A DNA stretch of 64,000 nucleotides from Wyeomyia smithii (lineage: Eukaryota; Arthropoda; Insecta; Diptera; Culicidae), in contig NC_073696.1 of the NCBI RefSeq assembly GCF_029784165.1, positions 185,668,998-185,732,997 of the forward strand. The letters are read 5' to 3'. Below, one piece after another: positions 56,013-64,000 of the stretch. The translations under genes and the position numbers were made by a program. Positions within the stretch are counted from its first letter, which is position 1, and each line of letters begins with the position of its first letter. The notes beneath the pieces are model-generated. The model did not search any database, was not told where the DNA came from, and was given only the letters and a program-made list of their open reading frames with translations.

Positions 56013-57740
56013 TTGATTTCTTGATTTCACAATATAGCTGTTTGGTCCCGATTTTGAAAATTTCGGCGAGCATGTCGTTCTTCACAGCTGCATTGCAATT
56101 TCTCAGCTTTTTCACGACTTGTTCACCTCGTTTGGGGATTGTGTATTCACAGCTTATCCATTGTTACAATTAGTGTTAAACACAATTGAAATCAGGCAGT
56201 CATAAAAAGAATATTTGGAAAGTGTCAAAAAATTTTGCTCAGTATAGAATCATCGCCGTATAGCTAGAAGTCCGAACCCCACAGATTACTTGAAAATAAA
56301 CGCCGCTAGAAATTATGTTGCTCACCGCTTTGGCTTGACATTGACGGCGAGAACAGCTTCCACTCGTGTCGAAGAGAGAGAAAAGGAATTCATTGTGGTG
56401 AGTACAGAGGTGACTCCCATTCGGTCTTTGTACGCCAGACGAATCAGTGTTTCACCGAAAAGTGCGGCAGTCTATCAAACAGTCTAAGTAAAATAATAGC
56501 GATCTGGTGATAATAAATTTTGAAGTGAGTCTTCCGTGGCAGCAGTCTGACAAAGGACGCATTGGAAAATCGGAATAGTCACGGCAAGATCGGAAAACGA
56601 TTAGTGATTAGCAGTTAGATCCCATACGTGTCAAAATTTATGAGAGGAGGCCAACTGGGACAGCACAAAAGAGACCGTTCCCAATAGTAAGATCAGAGAA
56701 CACATCAGTCACGTCCAGACCCGAGAAGCACCGATTCACCGTAAGGTAATGTCTCAATCATGTGGATTAAACAATAATTCTGACGCAGGCACGTGGGCGT
56801 TTGCTAGAAAATCGCGTTTGAGATTATAAAGATCCCGAACATAGTTCTCGTGGTCCATCCGTGGTCCGTGGTCCATCCGTCATCTTGATCATCGGCTTCT
56901 CTGTCCAACGGTCGTGCTTTCCATCCTGACGATCAGCGTGATTGCCAAAGGGCCCCGTCAAGGGTAAGTTACTAACCGTTGGATGTAAAGCCGATGGAAC
57001 ACTAAACCTCGTGATTTCACAGGGCCTTGTTGCAGATCTTATTCGGGCGCCATTGTAGTTCCCTCGCGGATATCAGGGTTGCCCTCCTCTTTGGTAGGAC
57101 CTGACAGCGGTGCGAGTGGGAAGATACGGCGTCGAATAGGATTAGAAAAGTCAGAGAACGTCAACAGTCATCGGTGCCAGTCAGTTTCAAGTCGTTTAGC
57201 TCAGAACACGGCCGACGGAAAAGCTATGTCGTCACTTCGATGTCGTCAACAAAGATCCAGTTCAGCACGAAAGAGTATCTTACGGCGGTGAGCACGTTCC
57301 ATATTGTATAGCGTTAATGTTAACTAAATGTTAAACAGTAGAGCTTTTTTTTGTTATAAAATTAGGATTACGTTGTCCATTGATGTGAACTTTTGTAATA
57401 TAACAGTAGAGCTAGTAGGGCCTTAGAATAAGAAAATCGACACTGCGTGTCAGAATGTTGGGGATAAATACACTTTGTACTGGAATGCTATTCGGATTCG
57501 TTGTGGCTTTTGTTTAGTGTATGCGATAACAATTCCATGCAGGGTAGTTGTGCTCTACCGCTACCGGCAAAACTGCAACACCATCAATGTCAATATTCAT
57601 CCTGCTTCTTTCGTCGCCTATATCTTTCTCACCGTTGAACAATACACTGAAATGTTATTTCCATCCAATACCTGGCCACTTTTCAACTATTGTTAATCAG
57701 GTTCCTTTTTCTGTTGTTGCACATGACACTGGCTGACACG
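56013..57740. other. Unassigned sequence between the compound element and the gypsy element
   Basis: No family is recognised. Plus-strand frames at 56290-56487 (GLTLTARTASTRVEEREKEF) and 57079-57291 look mildly protein-like. 56830-57300 is GC-richer, with repeated GGTCCATCCGT words near 56850-56880. AACAGTAGAGCT occurs at 57334 and 57402. This could be the remains of a retroelement leader, but no LTR pair was found. Confidence 0.3.
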
Positions 57741-57780
57741 TTTCGATTTTTGATACAAATAATCTTTTTGTAAAAACTCC

Positions 57781-59510
57781 TCACATCGTGCCGGGGGAAA
57801 CAACCCTCCGCTTCCGCAAGAGCACGCTCCAATGCTGACGTTTTTTACGGCGATGGAGTCTTTTTTCAACGGCAATGAACTGCGACAGTACAGGTTGTTG
57901 ATATTCTGTCGGCACAACGATTCGACCGTCTAACATGAGGCACCCACGCACGAGAGAAATACTTTCCTTACGCGCGTAGAACGGGCGGAGTTCGTTGCTC
58001 ACTTGTTTGATAGATTTCGGCCATCCAGTTTGCACGTGTCCAATAACTTTTTGAAGCAGCTTGTCCTTATTAGTGGCAGCTTGAAGGTGTTTAAAAGTTA
58101 CCGGCAGGGCAGTAAGTGCAGCATCAACGGTGACAGAGACGTCGTTCTCAAGCTGGACCGAAGCAATAACAAAATCTTCGTCAGGTCAGGTTTTGCTCGG
58201 GGATCGATGAGCCTCGAAAGCATGTCTGCATAACCAAAGTCCTGCGTAGCGACGTGTATGATGTCGAAATCGTACGACACCAGTACAAGGGCCCACCGTT
58301 GCAGGCAGTTAGTTGTGTGAATGGAAATGCCTTTTTTAGACCTGAATACTGCGACCAACGGTTTGTGATCGGTGTGTACGCTGAATTTTATTCCATAAAT
58401 GAACCAATGGAATTTGGTCACGCCGAAAGCGAGTACCAGTGCCTCTTTTTCCACCTGGCCATAACGCTGTTCCGCTGGGGTTAGCGTCCGGGAGGCGTGA
58501 CACACGACCTTCATCGCACCGTCTGGGTATCGATGCATAAGGCACGCTCCGACCCCATGATTTGATGCATCTGCTGCGACAATCGTTTTGAGTTGCGCGT
58601 CATAATGAGTGAGCAGCAGATCCGAACGAAGCAGGTTTTTTAACTGCTCGAATGAAGGTCATGCATGTTGCGAACAAACTTGCCATAAAAATTCATTGCG
58701 CCGAGGTACGACCGAAGGGTACTGACATCGTGTGGGGGCGGCATGTTACATATTGCTGCTGTTTTCTTTGGGTCGGGCCGAATCTCTTGATGGTTAATGA
58801 TAAAACCGAGATAGTGGATTTCCGGCATGAAAAACGAGCACTTTTCTATGCGCAGTGTGAAGCCCCACTTCTGGATGCGCTCCAGAAGCTTCAGTAAACG
58901 GTCTCGATGTTCTTTGTCGTTCTTACCATGAACTAATACGTCGTCGAGGTACGTCTCGACTCCTTCCAGACCAGCTACCATGGCATCGACGATCTTTTGA
59001 AAAGTGCCAGGGGCAGACTTAACACCTGGGGGTAGGCGATTAAACTCGAACAGCCCGCGCTGAGTGTTGATCGTGAGGTACTGCCTGGAATCTTCTTCAA
59101 CCGGAACTTGCAAATAGGCATCCGACAGGCCAGTGTGTGAGAAAATTTTGCTACCGGAAAGCTTTGCAAAAATCTCCTCGGAAAGCGGAAGAGGATGCTG
59201 ATTTGGCTCAATGGCACTGTTTAAGCCAATAGAATAGTCGGCACACACTCTCACTTTTTGGGGCTGGCCGTCGACAGATTTTTTTCGAACTGCAACGATG
59301 GGTGCCGCCCAATCAGTAAACTCTACCGGCGAAATGATTTTCAGCTCTTCCAATCGTTTTAGCTCGGTCTCGATTAGCTCAAGCGCGGCAAATGGAACAG
59401 GTCTTTTTCCGCGGAAAACAGGCTGAACATCAGGCTTTAAATAGAGCTTCGCTTCTGTTTTATTGCAGCAACCAAGAGTATCGGAGAACAGCTGTGGATA
59501 TGATGCTTTA
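57781..59510 (-). pseudogene. Gypsy pol: reverse transcriptase and RNase H, frameshifted
   Basis: Reverse transcriptase (58640-59353 and upstream to the frameshift) shows WAAPIVAVRKK, VRVCADYSIGLN, FSHTGLSDAYLQVPV, FNRLPPGVKSAPGTFQ and the catalytic YLDDVLVHG, ending MNFYGKFVRN. A frameshift near 58650 leads to RNase H (58098-58538) with VCHASRTLTPAEQRYGQVEK, FSVHTDHKPL and ADMLSRL, the usual gypsy order. Another shift near 58100 leads to WPKSIKQVSNELRPFYARKE (57900-58035), the linker before integrase, which is missing. In the catalytic SDAYLQ block the expected first D is in place. Confidence 0.88.
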
Positions 59511-60900
59511 AGCTAGATACATCGTTAGTTAGCGTAATGTTGTTGCAGACCGTGCTCAGGGGAACATTCCACAGATTGAAAATTTCGATGAAGTCGAGGC
59601 CCAAAAGATTTAGATTGGAAACGTTAGTGACAAACAGTTTACCTGAACGATGAACTCCTTTCAGCATAACATCGCAATCGATCTCTGCGATGAGCGGCAG
59701 CAATTGACCAGAAGCAGTACGGGCTTGTTGTGACGGAGGCTTGGTTGGTGGACGTTCGATTCGTTCCCAGTTGGCTTTAGTAATGATGCTGATGTCTGAA
59801 GCGCAATCCAACTGAAGCTCAACTTCATTGTTGTTGATAAACACGGTGACGTATTTTCTCTTATCACGAGCAGCTACTTGTCGTACGGAATAAATACCAT
59901 TTGTTTGTGGTGCTTGTTGTTTCCATCTCCGTTTCTTGCCTGGGCACGACGACACACACTGACAATAGCACTTTTTGTGCCCAATACTGTTACATTCGCG
60001 GAACCGATGGTCGTGGAAAGGGCAATCGCGAACGTAGTGTAGCTGGCCGCATTTCCAACACGGCGTCCTCGGTTTGTTGTTGCTCCCACTATTGTTTTGG
60101 TGATTGTTGTTGTTGTGTGTCAGTGGAATTTTCGATGCAGGTTTGGAAACGATTGGCTTCTTCGTGTACTTCGTCGGATTGATAGCGTTGACCGACGCCT
60201 TCTCACTGTGACATCCTACAATTGAAACGTCTTTCCAAAGATTGATGATGCGATGACACTCTGTAGTGAGATTGTCGAGCGTCATTGATTTATTACCCTC
60301 CAGCTTAGCAAGCAGAGCGGTTCGAATTTCAGCGTCCTGAGGTGCGTGTAGACCACAAACGAAGATCAGACACTTGAACTCGTCCACATTGCACGTGGAT
60401 ACACCGAAATCTTCACAGAGTCGGTTTACAAAACCGGCATATGTTTAAAAACCATCGGAGGTCTTCTTGTTAAGCGTGAGACAGTGGTATCGCTTACAAA
60501 AAAGAGATGCATGTGCACTGAAGAGCTGCTTCAACTTTGCCACAGTATCGTCGAACAAAAAATCTCGTGTTGTTTTTGGGAGAATGTGGTTCATGTACTC
60601 CGCATGAGTGGCGTCGCTAAGCTTGCGGAGCAGTAGACGTGTTTTAGCAGCATCATCCAGGTTAGCTGTATTGACTCGGAAGGTATCCTCATGACGACTG
60701 TACCAGTTGTCGAATGTGAGGTTAGACACGGGATCGTAGTGGAATTCTGTCATGGAATTGGCAAGAGATTCTATACGGGCATCAGTCGACGATGGTCCTG
60801 CAGTAGCCGTTGACATTGTCCGAGACATGACCAGCTCATTTAAAATTTTTTGCTGTTTGCCCATCATTTCGACGAACATTTTATTGAAATCCTCATCCAT
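59510..60900 (-). pseudogene. Gypsy gag and protease, one in-frame stop and a 3' frameshift
   Basis: ATG at 60900 (MDEDFNKMF) opens gag, with the capsid-like region FDNWYSRHEDTFRV followed by LLLRKLSDATHAEYMNHILP. An in-frame TAA near 60446 interrupts it, and the same frame resumes at once with TYAGFVNRLCEDFGV. Zinc knuckles follow: CWKCGQLHYVRDC and a second CNSIGHKKC (about 59965-60065). The protease keeps LQLDCASDISII and LLGLDFI, but the active-site triplet reads D-C-A where D-T/S-G or D-T/S-A is expected. A frameshift near 59510 separates it from reverse transcriptase. Gag packages the RNA; the protease matures the polyprotein. Confidence 0.85.
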
Positions 60901-61005
60901 TGTGAGCACGATGGTGTGTTGTAGAGCGAACGGCAGAAAAATATCGCTTGATCACCTTTATCGCGGGGTTATTTAATAATCCTTGTCGCCAAAATGTTAC
61001 GTAGT

Positions 61006-61400
61006 CGGATGTGGGTAAAAAGCAACTGCATTAGCCTACTTTTATACATTTATTCAAACTAGTAACTACGTTCACACTTAACAATACTTGTTGTACATTT
61101 GCGACCCGAGAGTAGAATGGCGACAGCTGCCATGAGTGACGACCGTCACTGGCAAGGCACAGTGAACACAGTGGTTAACTCAAGGGGCTCCAACAAGAAT
61201 AGTAGCAGCTATAGCAGCAGTAGCAGAGGTGTTCATCGGCAGGCAAGAGTTGCGTCGCCGCGAAGGAGATTGACGTAGAGAATAAACAAAAATAAGAAAA
61301 AAAAGGAAAATGAATAAATAAGAGGGAACAGTAGTTCTGTGTTTGCACCCGACCGCCGAACATCCTATATCTCGTCTCCACTTGTAGGAGCTATTGATTT
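61006..61400 (-). repeat. Probable 5' LTR region of the gypsy element
   Basis: The sequence between the primer-binding site and about 61360 contains a possible polyadenylation site and ends GTAACA at the internal side. A start at TGTTCGGCGG (61362 leftward on the minus strand) would give an LTR of about 370 bp. There is no second LTR for comparison. Confidence 0.4.
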
Positions 61401-62457
61401 TGAAGAGTTTTTGAGAATGCCTTTTTTGCTCAGGCCTTCAATGCCCATTCTCTGAGTTTTCGATTGCTGCTAGCCAAGTGGGCTAGTCCAGACCAATCAC
61501 GTCGCGGCTTCAGGAGGCGAAACCGAGCTAAGGTGTCCGGGCCAATCTAGTTGCTTTCCTGGGAAGAGACGACAGGGTCTCTGCTCCCATCTGGATTGAT
61601 TCCCTCTGAGAACGCAAGCATCTCTTACCGACCGGCGCAGTTATAGTCCGCTGCAGCCTCAATAACCACCCTCTCCCACGTGGACCACGTGGACAGCTTT
61701 GGACAGCTTTGGCGGGGTGGTATGTGTAATGTCCACGGTCCATAGACAATTTTTAGAATTTATATGAGCAGTTTTCAATAAGTGTGATGAGCTTCAGGTT
61801 ATTATCGTTTGTAGAAGAGTGGAAGCTTCCTCTTCCAATTATGGAGCGGAAGAAATCCTGGACATTCACTGTGTCCTGGGCATTCACTGTATGTCTTTTC
61901 GAGGAGATCATTGGTTTTCTCCTTCTAGTCATCAGGTTTAGCTTTGGTCGGTGCCTACGCGGTGCGTTGATTATGCTGTAATTGAAGAATTTGCTCCTAA
62001 TTCTAAACACGCATATCTACACCATCTAATGACACACTTCCTAACAACCTTCTTACATTTCAAGTACCGAGTCTCCAATAATCGTTGTCCTGTGTCGTTC
62101 GCCCAAGTCCATGCCAATTATTCCGTTCCGCAATTTTATCTGGATTGTCCGTAGTAATTCATATTCGGTATGCGATAGGGCTGCGATACTGAGCTTCTCT
62201 GCGGTCTAGGTATAACTGGCGAGGCACCTTATTTCATGAATCAACTGCTCACTCAGAGTCAGAAGTTGTTATACGCCGCCCCTAACATGGGGAAACAGCC
62301 GCCTACGACTCCTCTTTCCAATCGGCGTATGACCAAAATTTCTACGGAAGTTGGTTACCTGATCGTCGCTGAGGTTATTCGTATCCCGGTCGGTATCTTG
62401 TGGAGACTGGGTTGGGTGGAGTTGCTTAACAGAGGTGGATGACACGTCTCCAGCCCT
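61401..62457. other. Unassigned GC-richer sequence
   Basis: No recognised gene. It has near-coding composition, such as the frame 62236-62442 on the plus strand with VGYLIVAEVIRIPVG, and a CCACGTGGACCACGTGGACA repeat near 61678. Probably retroelement UTR or relic, but unsupported. Confidence 0.3.
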
Positions 62458-62545
62458 TGTCTAAGGGGCCATCCACATACCACGTGGACAGATTTTTAAC
62501 GATTTTGACCCCCCCCCTTCCCCTCCGTGGACAACTGCCCATATA
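62458..62545. repeat. Truncated MITE end with GGGGCCATCCACATACCACG
   Basis: TAAGGGGCCATCCACATACC, then CGTGGACAG and a C run (GACCCCCCCCCTTCCCC), then CCGTGGACAACTGCCC. The layout (GGCCATCCA end, ACGTGG words, G/C run) resembles the GGCATCC elements at 10611 and 30909, but the other end is missing. Confidence 0.5.
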
Positions 62546-62949
62546 AATTCCGAAAAAATTGTAGGGGCCGTCAGGTTGGTTGGTTTAAAAAGAACAGAAT
62601 TCAGTGTATGAGCGGTTACATTTCTAGTGATCACCGGCGTGATATTGTAAACAACACCTGGTGTGAAAAGTAGTAAGTAAGTGGAGGTTGGAATAAGCCT
62701 TTGCGGTGCAAATTGTGGCATCGTTTCGTCAAGCCTCGTTTTTCTCTACTGAATAATATGCTATTCTAAGGATATTTGTTTTACTGTAATTTTTTGTCAA
62801 TTTTGATTTTTTCCTCACACATTTTATTTTAATGAATATTTAAAGGAAAACAAAAAATGACATTAGTTTTTCCGCGAAGGTTGAAAAAATCAAGTCAGTT
62901 ATGTTAGGTTACACACACGAGCTGGGTACAGCTTTCATTGTGATGGGCA

Positions 62950-63736
62950 AAATGAAGATGGGCAAGTTAAAGACTTGTGGGTAATTTTGGATTCCCAGCT
63001 CGTTTTCAACCCTCCCATTTTGTTTACTGTCGACAAAGCCTCTAGAGTTCTGGGATTCATCTTCAGGATCGCTAAAGAATTTACGGATATCTACTGCCTA
63101 AAATCATTGTATTGCGCATTATCTCGCTCTATACTGGAGAACTGATCGGTTGTCTGGACCCCTCATTACAACAAGGGCGTGAAAAGAATAAAATAAAATC
63201 AGTTCAACGGCGCTTTTTGAGATTCGCTCTTCGTAAACTGCCATGGATGGATCGCTTCCGTCTACCAAGCTATGAAAGTCGCTGCTTATTAATACGTTTG
63301 GAGCTTCTATCTGTCCGTAGAGACACGGCCAGGGCATTGTTCACCACAGACCTTTTACAAGGCCGCATAGACTGTCCCGCTCTTTTGGAACAAGTAAATA
63401 TAAACGTGCAACGTCGTGCTCTGCGAAACAATTCGATGCTACGATTGTCTGCTCAACGAACTAACTACGGCATTTTTGGCGCAATGTTTGGTCTCCAAAG
63501 GTTATTCAACAGAGTATCTGCTCTATTCGACTTTAATTAATCTCGAACGCTTCTTCGTCGGCGATATGGTTTATTTTTTTTCAAGATCTGACTAGTTCAA
63601 ATGTTATATTGTTTGTAATATGTAATACTGTATTGACTCTTTGAAGATATTTTAATTGTTAGCTTTAAATTACACCATTTGGGCACCTGCTTGCCTGTTG
63701 GTGAATATACCAAATAAAATAATAAAATGCAGAAGC
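62950..63736 (+). pseudogene. Jockey/CR1-like LINE, ORF2 3' end and 3' UTR
   Basis: In the plus strand DLWVILDSQLVFN, GFIFRIAKEFTDIYCLKSLY and ALSRSILE are followed by a stop and a frameshift. The frame then runs SVQRRFLRFALRKLPWMDRF, RLPSYESRCLLIRLELLSVR and ARALFTTDLLQGRIDCPALL to a stop at 63538-63540. This thumb-like C-terminal region after reverse transcriptase is typical of Jockey- and CR1/L2-type ORF2. The tail is an A-rich repeat AATAAAATAATAAAA (63713-63727), the likely 3' end. Confidence 0.75.
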
Positions 63737-63768
63737 GCGTGATTGGATGGTGACCAATCAACAACAGA

Positions 63769-64000
63769 ATGTATAAGTTGAAGATCAGAGGTCGTTTCTT
63801 CAACGTTAGATTCATTGACGTGCACAACCCTCACCTAGGAAGTAATAATGACGAGAAATACGCCTTTTACGCGCAGCTGGAGCGTACATACGATATCTGT
63901 CCGAAACATGACGTCAAACTAATTATTGGAGATCTTAACGCTCAGGTTGACCAGGAGGAGTGATTTAGACCGGTTATTGGAAAGCTCAGCTCACACCGGC
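63769..64000 (+). pseudogene. RTE-clade LINE endonuclease fragment, runs off the window
   Basis: RGRFFNVRFIDVHNPHLGSN, NDEKYAFYAQLERTYDICPK and VKLIIGDLNAQVDQEE are the central blocks of the apurinic-like endonuclease of RTE elements (NVHxPH and GDxNAQ motifs). A TGA follows at 63961-63963, then FRPVIGKLSSH in frame. The usual motif has VHAPH or VHCPH; N replaces it here. Plus strand, unlike the three other RTE relics in the window. Confidence 0.8.

Larger units (their letters stand above)
57741..61005 (-). mobile_element. Ty3/gypsy LTR retrotransposon, degenerate, integrase lost
   Basis: Minus-strand order: primer-binding site TGGCGACAAGG (60981-60991) just inside a probable 5' LTR ending GTAACA at 60995, then gag, protease, reverse transcriptase, RNase H, and the beginning of the pre-integrase region near 57890-58035. 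There the recognisable protein ends and no integrase core or 3' LTR is found. The 5' LTR probably extends right to about 61360 (it contains AATAAATGTATAAAAG near 61040), but without a second copy its start is unproven. No env-like gene. Confidence 0.85.

Noticed and set aside
58652..58897. Plus-strand open frames opposite the gypsy pol (also 57475-58484 and 59901-60182)
   Set aside because: All overlap recognisable gypsy coding sequence on the minus strand and show no motifs.

Overview
The window reads as nuclear DNA of a mosquito, most likely Aedes-like or another culicine. It has introns with GT..AG ends, a nuclear gene for a mitochondrial tRNA-modifying GTPase, an insect-specific DM4/12 secreted protein, and a very high load of transposable elements and AT-rich filler. 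Only two host genes can be supported. The first is a DM4/12-family secreted protein (28900-29664, two exons). The second is GTPBP3/MSS1, the MnmE homologue (43104-46226, three exons). Almost everything else is mobile or repetitive DNA at different stages of decay. The species is an inference, because no diagnostic locus is present.

Layout. 1-4.8 kb: a frameshifted I-clade-like LINE. 4.97-7.2 kb: RTE LINE remains carrying a long-armed foldback element and a tRNA-derived SINE. 7.4-8.1 kb: a 105-bp tandem array. 8.2-13.8 kb: AT-rich DNA with short foldback elements and a zinc-binding coding relic. 14.06-15.35 kb: a DNA element with inverted ends. 15.5-15.85 kb: a SINE. 16.4-19.1 kb: a composite repeat with CA microsatellites. 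20.2-21.7 kb: RTE remains with an insertion holding a long AT tract. 21.85-27.25 kb: a 126-bp satellite split by a 3.3-kb non-autonomous LTR element. 28.9-29.7 kb: the DM4/12 gene. 30.9-36.2 kb: small inverted-repeat elements and a 2.4-kb hAT-like element with two nested insertions. 36.46-37.66 kb: a SINE and a 16-bp minisatellite present in both orientations. 38.6-41.8 kb: a Tc1-like transposase relic and an inverted copy of the 16-19 kb composite repeat. 43.1-46.2 kb: GTPBP3 with an inverted-repeat element in its second intron. 46.5-50.2 kb: a hAT-type MITE, an R1-like relic, a giant foldback, a mariner-like transposase fragment and an RNase H relic. 53.5-54.5 kb: RTE remains. 54.68-56.0 kb: an unusual element made of three 415-bp units, each with a tRNA-like pol III cassette. 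57.7-61.4 kb: a degenerate Ty3/gypsy retrotransposon on the minus strand. 62.9-64 kb: a Jockey/CR1-like LINE 3' end and the start of another RTE copy running off the window.

The two host genes have no evident functional link. DM4/12 proteins are secreted and their function is unknown. GTPBP3 acts in the mitochondrial matrix on tRNA wobble uridines. The most unusual structure is the tRNA-like tandem element at 54.68-56.0 kb, which is flanked by a 14-bp target duplication. Next is the LTR element inserted in a satellite whose 126-bp period keeps the reading frame.
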